A stretch of 55,067 nucleotides of DNA from Alphaproteobacteria bacterium (GCA_023150415.1 JAKLKY010000009.1:1-55067), one strand, 5' to 3'. Shown: positions 26,654 to 35,619, counted from the stretch's first letter. The notes: a model not told the origin generated them from the letters alone. Translations and numbers: made by a program.

Positions 26654-27718
26654 TTAGCGTTCTTCTCCGCGCTGCGGGCTGTTTTTTGCGAAGGCTTCAA
26701 TCAACGCAGCGGCAGACTGGCTTAACATCCGCGCGCGCTGAACAGCTTTGTCGACAATCTGCACCACTTCCTTGCGATCCATCTCGGGCTCGATGGTGAT
26801 ATAATCCGGGCTGGCCTTTACATCGGCATAAAAGGCGATAATCTGAGCCCCCAGCCGCGCACCCAGAATATCCAGCCTGTCGGTATTGCGATCGAACACA
26901 GCACGGTCTAGAACTGGTTCGCTTTGCACAATATCACCAGATTTTTTATATTTCGGAATACGGTCTTCATCCTTCAGCGCCTTCAGCGTTTCTTCATAAA
27001 CCACAAGATAGGCTTCTATCTTCGATTTATTGGTACGCAGCTCAGCATCCAGCAGACTGGCAATAATGGCGCGTTCCTTGTCGCGCAGCTTGCGCTCACG
27101 GACCATCATGTCCAGGGTGTCGCGCTGGGCGTCGATGACCCGCTGAAATCCACGCATGATCATCAAACTTAAAACGATGAAAGCCCCCACCATCCCAGCC
27201 AGCAGAATAAAGGCCAGCACAAAAAAGAATTTGCCGTCGCTGCTCTCTGTCTTTTGGGGCGCATCGGCTTTGGCCCATATGCCCTCGCTTTGGTCCTGTG
27301 CTTGAATTTCTGCTTTTACATAAGGATCTTCAAAGACGGTATTAAAAATTTGCCCCCGGTTAGTTGTCGCATAACCGTGCTGCAGCATATAAAGCGCCAG
27401 ATCCATACCATTGGCATTGGTGCATTGCGCCTGCAGGCGCGGCGGTGCCCCAGCGCGCAAAGTACACTCCACCGGTGCCTTGCCCATAGCGTTATCAAGC
27501 GCCGTGCGAGCCCGCAAATCAAAGACCGCGCCCGCACCAGTTACGGGCTGCAGCCCCCAAAGCATCAAGCTTTGCTGCCCCAGGACAATCGTGACAGAAT
27601 CCAGCGCGCGCGCATTGCCGCGTATGGCGTTTTGCGCATCCTGCGCGATGGCGGCAGAGCCTACCATCAACAACCCGATCAGGCCCAAAAGAGCTATTTT
27701 ATTGATAGACTTCAACAT
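26654..27718 (-). CDS. Membrane protein with degenerate staphylococcal-nuclease-like periplasmic domain
   Basis: The 354-residue protein has a signal peptide (I-A-L-L-G-L-I-G-L-L-M, cleavage near A-I-A-Q) and an SNase-fold-like region (about 30-160). This region has D-S-V-T-I-V-L-G, A-R-T-A-L-D, C-T-L...Q-A-Q-C, L-Q-H-G-Y-A and a final Q-D-Q-S-E-G-I-W-A, matching the family's spacing. The catalytic Arg/Asp/Glu set is not clearly kept. A single membrane helix (about 170-192) is followed by a charged cytoplasmic coiled-coil-like tail. I chose the ATG at 27718; a longer frame upstream lacks support. A non-catalytic binding or sensor role is possible but unproven. Confidence 0.65.
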   Translation of the reverse strand: MLKSINKIALLGLIGLLMVGSAAIAQDAQNAIRGNARALDSVTIVLGQQSLMLWGLQPVTGAGAVFDLRARTALDNAMGKAPVECTLRAGAPPRLQAQCTNANGMDLALYMLQHGYATTNRGQIFNTVFEDPYVKAEIQAQDQSEGIWAKADAPQKTESSDGKFFFVLAFILLAGMVGAFIVLSLMIMRGFQRVIDAQRDTLDMMVRERKLRDKERAIIASLLDAELRTNKSKIEAYLVVYEETLKALKDEDRIPKYKKSGDIVQSEPVLDRAVFDRNTDRLDILGARLGAQIIAFYADVKASPDYITIEPEMDRKEVVQIVDKAVQRARMLSQSAAALIEAFAKNSPQRGEER

Positions 27719-27808
27719 ATTGGCGTTTCGTTCCTTCCTGCGGAGATGGTACCATGAAAAGGATGAACTTGCACGGGGCTGACATTTAGGGCTAGGCATA
27801 CAATCATT

Positions 27809-28315
27809 ATGCGTTTGCAACTGTTAAAAATGCTCGAAAAGCTCGGGGTGGACCGGATGCTGGCGCCGTACGAGACACAGCCCTGGTACCATTATGATGC
27901 AGAAAAGGCGATGACCTGCAGCGCCGAAGTGCGCATGGGGCCAGGCGCGCAGGATCTAGAAGCGGAAGTTCAACTGCTTGCCGATGAAACACCCGATCAA
28001 ACGGCCGCGCGGCCTGAACAGATTATGCGCCTGCGCGTTATTCCGGCTTTGGACAAAACCTGGTCGCCGGTGGAGCTGTGGGTCAAGGGCGAGGATTTCG
28101 TGAATAAATTCCATGGCTGGGAGGAAAAAGCCTGTAACTTTTTCCGCGCCTGCATCCAGTCGTTGCAGATGGGAGAGATTCCCGACATGGACGCACTGAT
28201 CGAAAAGGAACTGGATGACGATGACGGCTTTGGCGGCAAAGGCCGCGGCAAAATCGGACGCAAGGCACCTAAGATCAAACCGGCGCAACTGCTGGGTGTG
28301 AAGAAGCCGATGTGA
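27809..28315 (+). CDS. Hypothetical protein
   Basis: This 168-residue soluble protein is not recognised. It has Trp/Tyr-rich segments (Q-P-W-Y-H-Y-D, L-W-V-K-G-E-D-F) and an acidic stretch E-L-D-D-D-D-G. The tail is basic and rich in Gly and Lys (G-G-K-G-R-G-K-I-G-R-K). It is divergent from the nuclease-like gene with about 90 bases between starts. It converges on the terD gene, whose true end at 28328 lies just outside it. GC content is like the neighbours. Confidence 0.65.
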   Translation: MRLQLLKMLEKLGVDRMLAPYETQPWYHYDAEKAMTCSAEVRMGPGAQDLEAEVQLLADETPDQTAARPEQIMRLRVIPALDKTWSPVELWVKGEDFVNKFHGWEEKACNFFRACIQSLQMGEIPDMDALIEKELDDDDGFGGKGRGKIGRKAPKIKPAQLLGVKKPM

Positions 28316-28327
28316 TGAGGGAGGAGG

Positions 28328-28884
28328 CTACTGCTCCGCCACGACGAGGCCGAAGCGCGTGGCGAGGGCGGCCAGTCCACCGGGCGCAAATTCCGCTTTG
28401 GGCACGAAATGCCATTTCGGGCCTTCGCCGTGCCCTCTTCAACCAGCCGGATATAGACATTGCGGATCTGGCTCAAGTTCTGGCGTTTTTCCTCGCCTTT
28501 ATAAAGGCTCAAGACAAAGACGATCTGGAAGATGTCAAAAGGCACGCCGTTCAGCGAAATGCTCAACCCTTCGTCGTCGCCGTCGCCCGCGCCTGTACGG
28601 CTGTCGCCCAGATGGCGGATTGCACCACCCAGCGCTTCAGGCTGGTTATAGAACACAAAATCATCATCATTGCGGGTCTGATCGCCGCGCCCAAGCAAAA
28701 AGGCGCTGACATCCGCATCTGGTGCCTCGCCCTCAAAGGTGTTGGCATCCCAGCCTACGCCGATATGAATTTTATTGATGGTGGGAACCTTAGCATTGAT
28801 ATTGACTTCATCACCCAAATTGATGCGGTTGTCCTTGATCTCGACCGTTTTACCCTCAAACCGCGTATCGAAAATATCGTTCAT
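28328..28884 (-). pseudogene. terD: TerD-family protein, frameshifted near its C-terminus
   Basis: TerD proteins bind Ca2+ and take part in tellurite and general stress resistance. Residues 1-155 are typical: I-N-L-G-D-E-V-N-I-N, G-V-G-W-D-A, D-A-D-V-S-A-F-L-L-G and G-D-G-D-D-E. After V-E-E-G-T-A-K-A-R the reading frame changes. The expected ending K-W-H-F-V-P-K-A-E-F-A-P-G-G-L-A-A-L continues in another frame and stops at 28328. A one-base loss near 28415-28421 explains this. As sequenced, translation would run on to 27997 with an unrelated tail. The ATG at 28884 overlaps the preceding gene's stop (ATGA). It may be real decay or a sequencing error. Confidence 0.85.
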
Positions 28885-29624
28885 CGTTTTGTCCCGTCTT
28901 CCCAATCCAGCCCAAAGCCGAAGGCGCGGTCCATTTCCGCATGGCCCGGAAAATATTCGCTGTAATTTGTCAGCTTGATACCGTTATTCACATTCTCCAG
29001 CCCGCCAATCGCGCACAAAGGCAAATCATCCTTGTGGATATTGGGGCTCATGACCAGGTCCTGCTCACCAGGCACGTCGATAATGACCTCGGGTTTGATC
29101 GCGGCCCAGCTGGGTGCACCTTTATAGATATAAATATAGATCAACAGGCGCTTGATATTTTTCCAGTGCGCGCCGTTAATGCGCAAAGTTTCATCCATGC
29201 CTTGCTTGTCGCCGGTGCGCTCATCACCCGAGAGCGCAATATAAGGCGATTGGTCATAGGCACCAAATTTCTCGCCAAATGCCTGAATGGCGCCGCGGCT
29301 GCCGTCTTGCATTTCATACAAACAACCCAGATCAAGATCCACCTTACGGCGACGCGTCGTTCGAAATAATCGCAGCAATGGATTTCGTTCCCGGGTTTTG
29401 CGCCGCTCCCAAGCGCCGCCGATAAGGATCTCTTCAAATCCCTGTGCCCCAGGGCTGAGCGCAATGCAATCGCCAGGCTTGCGCAGGAAGGCGCAATTTT
29501 TAGGATGACGATTGAGTTCGCGCTGTCCCGCCGCGCCCAACGCGCCGCCATAGCCGGAAAATTGTCCGCGCTCACGGTTGGCTTCGATGAGGGAGTCGAT
29601 AGATGTGGGTTGGTCCTTGGCCAT
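28881..29624 (-). CDS. TerA/TerD-superfamily tellurium-resistance-like protein
   Basis: The 247-residue protein has a roughly 70-residue N-terminal extension, then V-D-L-D-L-G-C-L-Y-E-M-Q-D-G-S-R, the TerA-like segment I-A-L-S-G-D-E-R-T-G and a beta-strand-rich end (I-K-R-L-L-I-Y-I-Y-I-Y, V-I-I-D-V-P-G). Family members act in ter stress operons, probably in metal-dependent membrane-associated complexes. I chose the ATG at 29624; an ATG at 29666 adds 14 residues of low support. It is followed by terD with an ATGA overlap and preceded by tag and terC on the same strand, so a ter-type operon is likely. Confidence 0.8.
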   Translation of the reverse strand: MAKDQPTSIDSLIEANRERGQFSGYGGALGAAGQRELNRHPKNCAFLRKPGDCIALSPGAQGFEEILIGGAWERRKTRERNPLLRLFRTTRRRKVDLDLGCLYEMQDGSRGAIQAFGEKFGAYDQSPYIALSGDERTGDKQGMDETLRINGAHWKNIKRLLIYIYIYKGAPSWAAIKPEVIIDVPGEQDLVMSPNIHKDDLPLCAIGGLENVNNGIKLTNYSEYFPGHAEMDRAFGFGLDWEDGTKR

Positions 29625-29662
29625 GGGGGGAGGATAGCATCGAAAGTGTGCGTTTTCAAAGC

Positions 29663-30168
29663 TCATTCCAGAACGTGGCAGCTGCGAATATGGTCATTGA
29701 CCATCCCCATCGCCTGCATGAAGGCATAACATGTCGTGGGGCCAATGAATTTCCAACCGCGCTTCTTTAAATCTTTTGACAAGGCAAGGGATTCCGGCAC
29801 CTGCGCGGGGATATCGGCACGGCGCTTTACTGGTTTTGGCACGGGCTTGAAGGACCAGAAATAATCCGCCAAAGGCTGTTCTTTCACCAGTTCAACAGCG
29901 CACCTTGCATTGTGAATTGCGCAACGCGGTGAAAATCGAAATCGCGGAAGGCAGCGCGAAAATTCTCCCGCTTGCGCAAGATCGTCAACCAGGACAGGCC
30001 GGATTGAAAACCTTCGAGACAGATTTTCTCGAACAGCCGGCGGTCGTCATAAACCGGCCGGCCCCATTCTGTATCGTGATAGGCCATATAAAGCGGATCA
30101 TCGCCGCACCACCAGCAACGGCTTTTGCCGTCAGCGCTAATAATTATGCCTGCTTGCGTGTCTTCCAC
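29663..30168 (-). pseudogene. tag: 3-methyladenine DNA glycosylase I (tag) with internal deletion
   Basis: The two halves of Tag lie in different frames. The first (30168 to about 29905) has C-W-W-C-G-D-D-P-L-Y, Y-H-D-T-E-W-G and G-L-S-W-L-T-I-L-x-K-R-E. The second, read in another frame from N-A-R-C-A-V-E-L-V-K-E-Q, has D-Y-F-W-S-F, L-K-K-R-G-W-K-F-I-G-P-T and F-M-Q-A-M-G-M-V-N-D-H. Compared with the family, about 26 residues around the conserved I-V-R-N-R-x-K-I helix-hairpin-helix part are missing near 29910-29925, out of frame. The product would not repair alkylated DNA. The start is a GTG at 30168 inside the 3' end of terC. Confidence 0.85.
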
Positions 30169-31127
30169 AGGGAATATCCAAACCCGGCGGCCAAAATGGC
30201 CACCGTAATACCCAGCGACAATTCAGGTGGGAATTTCTGCAGTCCCAGAAAATCGGCAATCAGGACTTTCGAACCGATAAAGATCAGCACCAAGGACAGC
30301 GCATATTTCAAATAGGCAAAGCGCGAGAGCATCGCCGCCAGCGCGAAATACAATGCCCGCAGGCCCAGTATGGCAAACACGTTGCTGGTGTAGACGATAT
30401 AGGGGTCGGTGGTGATGGCGAAAATGGCGGGTATGCTGTCAACAGCGAAAATTACATCGGCGAATTCAATCATTACCAATGTCACGAGCAAGGGTGTCAT
30501 GTAGGTTTTCACCTTGCCCGAGACTGGATCGGCAATGCGGGTGAGGAATTTCTCGCCGTCGAGCTTATCCGTCGTGCGGAAATGCTTTTTCAGGAAGCGC
30601 AGCAGCATATTGTTGCCAATATCGCTTTCAGCATCATGGTCGATAAAAAACATTTTAAACCCGGTGTAAATCAAGAAGGCAGCAAAAATATAAAGTACCC
30701 AACTGAACTGCGTCACCAGCGCGGCGCCAAGGCCAATCATGATACCGCGCAGAATAAGAACCCCGACTATGCCGTAAATCAGCACGCGATGCTGATACAG
30801 GCGCGGAATGCCGAAATAACTGAAAATCATGGCGATGACAAAGATATTGTCCATCGCCAGGGTTTTCTCGACCACGAAACCGGTCAGGTATTCCATGCCC
30901 TTCTGGTGGCCCAATTCGAACCACACCCACACACCGAACAAAAGCCCGACAGAGATATAAAAAACCGAGAGCCAGAGGCTCTCTTTAATGTTGATCTCAT
31001 GGGTTTTCTTATGGAGCACGCCCAGGTCGAATGCGATCAGGCCGCCCACAAGGCCTGCAAAAGCAAGCCACGCCCAAACGGGCTTCACCAGAAATTCCGT
31101 GTTTAGGAGAATAAGAATGTCTTGCAT
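30144..31127 (-). CDS. TerC-family integral membrane protein (Alx-like)
   Basis: This 327-residue protein has about eight to nine membrane helices. Family segments include A-F-D-L-G-V-L-H-K-K, the intramembrane acidic motif T-L-A-M-D-N-I-F-V-I, Y-F-G-I-P-R-L-Y-Q-H-R-V-L and E-F-A-D-V-I-F-A-V-D-S-I-P-A. TerC/Alx proteins are linked to tellurite resistance and Mn2+ export. The ATG at 31127 has a GGGG-type Shine-Dalgarno. It is the first gene of the run terC-tag-TerA-like-terD on this strand. Confidence 0.94.
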   Translation of the reverse strand: MQDILILLNTEFLVKPVWAWLAFAGLVGGLIAFDLGVLHKKTHEINIKESLWLSVFYISVGLLFGVWVWFELGHQKGMEYLTGFVVEKTLAMDNIFVIAMIFSYFGIPRLYQHRVLIYGIVGVLILRGIMIGLGAALVTQFSWVLYIFAAFLIYTGFKMFFIDHDAESDIGNNMLLRFLKKHFRTTDKLDGEKFLTRIADPVSGKVKTYMTPLLVTLVMIEFADVIFAVDSIPAIFAITTDPYIVYTSNVFAILGLRALYFALAAMLSRFAYLKYALSLVLIFIGSKVLIADFLGLQKFPPELSLGITVAILAAGFGYSLWKTRKQA

Positions 31128-31313
31128 GTTAACCCCGTCCGGGTTGAGCGCTCTAAAAAGATGAAAACCTATCATCGCGCTATGACGACATCACGCAGCC
31201 GGGGAAGCCACGCCAGAGGGGCCCGTCACAAGATTAAGTTATAACAATTCTACAGAAATGCAAGGGTTTGTTCCCGGTCACTTTCCCCTACCCACATGCT
31301 CTCGCAGAAATAT

Positions 31314-32273
31314 TCAGCCCTGACCATTTCCAGGCGAAGGAAATCCATTCGGAAAAGCAGAATTTAATTGCTGATGCGCTTTTTCTTTACTCATCCCACC
31401 AAAACAACCCCAATCATCTGGACCCATCAAATCTCTTAACGCTGAAGTTTTCATTTGCATTAACTCTCCATTATAAACGAGGCGGCTACTCTCTAAGATC
31501 TCCTGCGCGCGCGGATCAAGATCATCATAATGTTTACGCAGAAGTGCACATTTCCAATTCATGAGCCTGAAATAAACACAATCGCCACTGCCGTCTGTCG
31601 TAAACAAAACATCACGCTGCCGGTGCGGCTCTAAAGAAGCAAGAATAGAGAAGAATTTTGCAAGGACAGGATCTTCATCTTTAACATGCCTTGTAGCAAT
31701 ATGCTGACTGACATTACCTTGGTTGAATGTTTTTTCCAGGAGCCAGCGTGCGCGATCCTCTGGACGATTAAATTTTTCGATTTGCTCTAAGAGCCATAGA
31801 GAGCGATAATCAACAAGCATAGACAGCAATAAACTGGCGCTTGCAATTTTCTTACCATCCTTTTCATATTCAACTGTTTTTAATATCAGCGACATCATGT
31901 CTGCATGCGAATAATGCTGCACCAGAAAATCACTTACAATTGCAAGACTTGGTTCACGCAAATGTCCAGCGCTCCCTCTTATAAGTTCCAGGAACAGTTT
32001 ATGACCTGTTGTACCGGGCACACAGGGCAGTAAAGCGCGCATAAAAGCATCACCATCAAAAGAATGCTGTGTTACAGACGGGTCTCTACGTATTCCTGAA
32101 AGAAATGTACGATGAAAAGCTGTCCCTTGTCCCGGCTTTGGTCTTTGATCATAAATTCGCTCTAAGATTTCTTCATCCGGAATTGTTCCTTCAGGGGTAG
32201 AAGCAATGGCCATCATATCTGCAAGGAGTTCCTCAGAAATGGGGTTTTTATGTGTGTCAGTGTTGTTAGCCAT
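31314..32273 (-). CDS. Hypothetical alpha-helical protein
   Basis: This 319-residue protein is not recognised. It is Leu-rich and seems fully helical, perhaps HEAT-like, with no signal peptide or membrane helix. The C-terminal segment M-G-P-D-D-W-G-C-F-G-G-M-S-K is distinctive. The DNA is more AT-rich than the flanking genes, which is a weak sign of lineage-specific origin. The ATG at 32273 is preceded by AAAAAAGGGAGAAA on the minus strand, a good Shine-Dalgarno. It stands alone between the divergent terC leader and the tetR gene. Confidence 0.65.
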   Translation of the reverse strand: MANNTDTHKNPISEELLADMMAIASTPEGTIPDEEILERIYDQRPKPGQGTAFHRTFLSGIRRDPSVTQHSFDGDAFMRALLPCVPGTTGHKLFLELIRGSAGHLREPSLAIVSDFLVQHYSHADMMSLILKTVEYEKDGKKIASASLLLSMLVDYRSLWLLEQIEKFNRPEDRARWLLEKTFNQGNVSQHIATRHVKDEDPVLAKFFSILASLEPHRQRDVLFTTDGSGDCVYFRLMNWKCALLRKHYDDLDPRAQEILESSRLVYNGELMQMKTSALRDLMGPDDWGCFGGMSKEKAHQQLNSAFPNGFPSPGNGQG

Positions 32274-32386
32274 TTTAATTTCTCCCTTTTTTAGACAGAT
32301 TAAGATTTCAAAAAAGTTATAATAAAAGATATATATATGAACATAAAGTTCTGTGCAAGAAAATAATGGGGAATAATATTATTAAA

Positions 32387-33013
32387 TTAATCCCTCACCA
32401 GTCTTTCAATCATCTCCGCCACGGCCTGGAATTCGCGGCTGGCGCGATTATGGTCCTTATGCGCTTTGGTGGTGAGGATGCAGCCCTGAAACGCGGCCAA
32501 GATCAGACGCGCGAACTGGCGCGGCTCCATCAGCAGCTTACCCTGCGCGGCGGCAGGCTTGAGATAGCCTACTAGCTGGTTCTCCCATTGCAGGAAAAGG
32601 GTTTTGATTTGCTCGCGCAGCTCTTCATCCCGGTCCGCCAGCGAAAGCGTCATATTCCCCAGCAAACAACCGCCTTTATATTTGCCGGCGGCATAGGCGA
32701 GATAACGTTCTTCCAGCCACGCCAGCAATCCCGTTTTTGTGTTGGTGGCGGCTTGCATGTGTTTGTCCAGCGGGCCGAACATGTGATCGACGCTGTAGCG
32801 CTCCAGAACCTCGCGCGTGATGGTTTGTTTGTTGGGGTAGTAGTGAAAGAACGCGCCCTTGCTGACGCCCGCCTTTTTCACCACATCGTTAAGGGAAGCC
32901 GCATCATAGCCTTCGCGCCACATCAGGCGTTCGGCCATTTTCACAATCTTCTCACGGGTGGCATTTTTATTAGCGGCCTTGGGAACAGCACGGGGGCGGG
33001 CAATGGCGGACAT
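32387..33013 (-). CDS. TetR-family transcriptional regulator
   Basis: This 208-residue repressor-type protein has an N-terminal helix-turn-helix (about 18-63: T-R-E-K-I-V-K-M-A-E-R-L, A-S-L-N-D-V-V-K-K-A-G-V-S-K-G-A-F-F-H-Y-Y-P-N-K). Its ligand-binding C-terminus contains Y-K-G-G-C-L-L-G-N, the motif of the NemR/AcuR-like subgroup, which often senses reactive electrophiles through Cys. An AGGAGGT Shine-Dalgarno precedes the ATG. A palindrome at 33069-33082 in its upstream region is a likely operator. Its target besides itself is not evident; mscS lies across the shared intergenic region. Confidence 0.92.
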   Translation of the reverse strand: MSAIARPRAVPKAANKNATREKIVKMAERLMWREGYDAASLNDVVKKAGVSKGAFFHYYPNKQTITREVLERYSVDHMFGPLDKHMQAATNTKTGLLAWLEERYLAYAAGKYKGGCLLGNMTLSLADRDEELREQIKTLFLQWENQLVGYLKPAAAQGKLLMEPRQFARLILAAFQGCILTTKAHKDHNRASREFQAVAEMIERLVRD

Positions 33014-33068
33014 GATCGGAACCTCCTGAAATTTGAATTACAATATCATCACAGAATTATACAACGAT

Positions 33069-33082
33069 ACCGCCCGGTCGGT
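33069..33082. promoter_or_regulatory. Probable TetR operator palindrome
   Basis: ACCGCCCGGTCGGT is a 14-bp palindrome with one mismatched pair. It lies about 55 bases upstream of the tetR start, between tetR and mscS. Its form (ACCG-x-CCGG-x-CGGT) is typical of TetR-family sites. It probably serves autoregulation and might also control mscS. Confidence 0.5.
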
Positions 33083-33155
33083 GGCATGGCAAGCGAATTA
33101 CGTGATGGATTGATTAGCGGTTGGCCCAAACGCAAAATAGCACTATAACTTTTCT

Positions 33156-34400
33156 ATGACGAATTTTTCTGTCGCAGAAATCTCTGAACAATCGGCGCCG
33201 ACTTATACCGGCGATACGGCAGCACCCCTGCCGACGCTGGGCGAGGCTTTGCGCGTGGAAGATCATGTCGCGCAGGCCACGCAGGCCTACACGGATTTTT
33301 TCACCAGCTGGAGCGCGCCTTTCAACGGCACATTGGCCGGACAGCTGACGCTCACTATCTTATCTTGTATCTTTGCGTTGTCCTTCTTATGGGCTTTGGC
33401 ACGCTTGGCGCGATGGGCGGCGACACGGATTGAACTTCTACAGCCGCGGCTTTATTTGCGCCATCACCGCTTTACGCAATATATCACATTCCTGCGCTTG
33501 CTGGCGCAGGGTTTGGTGTTGGCGCTGTTTGTCTATACTCTCGTTTTGATCTGGGGTGGCGATCCCTCTTTGTTTCAACACCCTCTGGCCGCGCACATTG
33601 CTGGCAAAGCCTTTAATCTACTGTTTATCATCATGATCGGCTTGATCCTGTGGGAAGCCATCAACAGCACGATTGAATACACACTTCAAAAATCACCCAG
33701 TCACCGGCGGCTCGGCACGTTATTGCCGATGCTGCGCAATGTGCTCGCGATCATTCTGGGTGGGCTATTTACGCTGATCCTCCTGGCTGAGCTGGGCATT
33801 AACATCATGCCTTTGCTGGCCGGGGCGGGGGTTTTGGGCATTGCTGTGGGCTTTGGCGCACAGACGATGGTGAAGGATTTCATTACGGGGTTCACGATTA
33901 TTCTTGAGGACTTGATCCAGGTCGGCGACGTGGTGCGGCTGGCGGGAAAATCCGGCGTGGTGGAGCATATCTCGATCCGCAAGATTCAACTGCGCGATGT
34001 CGACGGCGCGGTCTATACCATCCCATTCAGTGAAATCACCATCGTCGAAAATCTGACGAAGGATTTCAGTTACTACCCCTTTAATGTGAGCGTCGATTAC
34101 GCGCATGACACGGATGAGGTGATCGACGCACTCAAAAGCGTGGATGAGAATTTGCGCGCTGATCCTGCGTTCAAAAGCACTATTCTCGATGCACTGCAGA
34201 TCATGGGCGTGGACCAGTTCGCCGATAACGCGGTCATCATCAAAGCCCGCATCAAAACTCTGCCCGGAAAGCAGTGGGAGGTCGGGCGCGAATTCAACCG
34301 CCGCATGAAAAAGGAATTCGACGCGCGCGGGATCTCTATCCCCTACCCGCAGCGCACGGTGCGGGTGGTCTCAGACGAGGCCCAGAAGCGCTTGAAATAA
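33156..34400 (+). CDS. MscS-family mechanosensitive ion channel
   Basis: This 414-residue membrane protein has about five N-terminal helices, then the pore helix and MscS signature A-G-A-G-V-L-G-I-A-V-G-F-G-A-Q-T-M-V-K-D-F-I-T-G (about 222-245). The beta domain follows (V-G-D-V-V-R-L-A-G-K-S-G-V-V-E, P-F-S-E-I-T-I-V-E-N) and then the cytosolic alpha/beta cage. Such channels release solutes during hypo-osmotic shock. The extra N-terminal helices make it larger than E. coli MscS (286 residues) and similar to YbdG/YnaI-like members. It is divergent from tetR. Confidence 0.94.
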   Translation: MTNFSVAEISEQSAPTYTGDTAAPLPTLGEALRVEDHVAQATQAYTDFFTSWSAPFNGTLAGQLTLTILSCIFALSFLWALARLARWAATRIELLQPRLYLRHHRFTQYITFLRLLAQGLVLALFVYTLVLIWGGDPSLFQHPLAAHIAGKAFNLLFIIMIGLILWEAINSTIEYTLQKSPSHRRLGTLLPMLRNVLAIILGGLFTLILLAELGINIMPLLAGAGVLGIAVGFGAQTMVKDFITGFTIILEDLIQVGDVVRLAGKSGVVEHISIRKIQLRDVDGAVYTIPFSEITIVENLTKDFSYYPFNVSVDYAHDTDEVIDALKSVDENLRADPAFKSTILDALQIMGVDQFADNAVIIKARIKTLPGKQWEVGREFNRRMKKEFDARGISIPYPQRTVRVVSDEAQKRLK

Positions 34401-34470
34401 CAAAGTTTTCTATTTCCGGGGGTATAATTTAGAAAATCTCTCCTTGCCAAAAATTTAATATTATGGCAAT

Positions 34471-35619
34471 ATGATCCCCGTGACAAACCCTTCTGATATA
34501 CATGCGGCCTTGCATACTATTGCAGTATCCGTTTTCGAAAGAATTGAAAATGAGCTGTACCAAAAATCAAGTTACAGTCTCTCCATAGCAAAACACGTTG
34601 CGCCTTTGATGCGTCGCGATGATGACCGTTTCAATATGAGCGTGCGCGTGATGGTTGCGAATATGCTCCTGCCCGTACTGAACGCGTGTTTTTCTCGTGA
34701 TGTGCGTACCAATCCGAATATCGACCAGAAGGATCTTGATGAAGTTTATCAAAGCAGGAAAAAGACGATATTGAATGCGGGCATAAACGCCCTGATGGAA
34801 TTTTACAACGGGCAAGAACAAACAAGGCCGAATATTTTGAACCTGAATATGGCAGAGCTGACCGAAATAGAAACGCAGCTTGTAAATCGTCAAAAGCAAT
34901 GGGAAGCGGGACAATCCAATTACAAGGCCGATATTGTAATGGGAAATCCTTTCAATCCCCTGACCATCCATCTCCAAATCCACGCATGTTTCCTGGCACA
35001 TCATAGATTGATTACAGAGCCGGAAAGACGTCTTAACCCAGAAGACATGGCAATTATCGCTTGGCAAGATGAAATACGCAAAACCGCTGACCGCCTCGCG
35101 AAAACATTGGTTTTAAATTTTTTATCGGGCAAAGAAGAAGGCCTCGACATCATTCGCGCGGAATTAACAGGTGATGAGGAACATGATCGTCTGCTTGCAC
35201 TCTGCTTTTGTGATGCGTTTGCCGCCGAAAACCCTGTTATTCAGATAGGGACAAGAAAACTCCAGGAAAGATTGAGCTTTCAACGCGACTTCGAGAGGGC
35301 GGCAGATCAAGACACGACTTTAACACCGCGTCTCAGCGACACTATCTTTGAAATATTTTATGCCGTTGCAAAACAAGAACCAGCGGAGCCAAGAAAAATT
35401 GAAGATGCGCTTATACGCAAAGTCAAAGAACAACTGGATAAATATGCAGAAGTAAGGGTGCATATCATTCTCATGGGCATGGTGGTTGCCCATGTGGCGG
35501 ATTACCACAGCAACATCCGGGGCGGCAATTTCGATCGGCAATATTTCTTCACGCAGATGGATACTCTGAATCCGCCCGGTTCGGAGCCCCCCAAACCCCC
35601 ACGCCCTGAAGAACCCTGA
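34471..35619 (+). CDS. Hypothetical helical protein
   Basis: This 382-residue protein is not recognised. It is predicted soluble and almost all helical, with several acidic/basic amphipathic segments, three Cys in the middle-to-late region and a Pro-rich tail (P-P-G-S-E-P-P-K-P-P-R-P). There is no signal peptide. The DNA is slightly more AT-rich than mscS and typA on either side. It stands alone, co-directional with both neighbours. Confidence 0.65.
   Translation: MIPVTNPSDIHAALHTIAVSVFERIENELYQKSSYSLSIAKHVAPLMRRDDDRFNMSVRVMVANMLLPVLNACFSRDVRTNPNIDQKDLDEVYQSRKKTILNAGINALMEFYNGQEQTRPNILNLNMAELTEIETQLVNRQKQWEAGQSNYKADIVMGNPFNPLTIHLQIHACFLAHHRLITEPERRLNPEDMAIIAWQDEIRKTADRLAKTLVLNFLSGKEEGLDIIRAELTGDEEHDRLLALCFCDAFAAENPVIQIGTRKLQERLSFQRDFERAADQDTTLTPRLSDTIFEIFYAVAKQEPAEPRKIEDALIRKVKEQLDKYAEVRVHIILMGMVVAHVADYHSNIRGGNFDRQYFFTQMDTLNPPGSEPPKPPRPEEP

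Noticed and set aside
27997-28327. C-terminal half of a 302-residue TerD frame
   Set aside because: This part is out-of-frame read-through after the terD frameshift; it is antisense to the 27809-28315 gene and has no TerD similarity.
31128-31260. Possible yybP-ykoY (Mn2+) riboswitch before terC
   Set aside because: TerC/Alx genes are often preceded by this riboswitch and the 186-base gap has GC-rich stems, but I could not find the conserved GGGGAGUA-type core on the minus strand. An Infernal search would decide.
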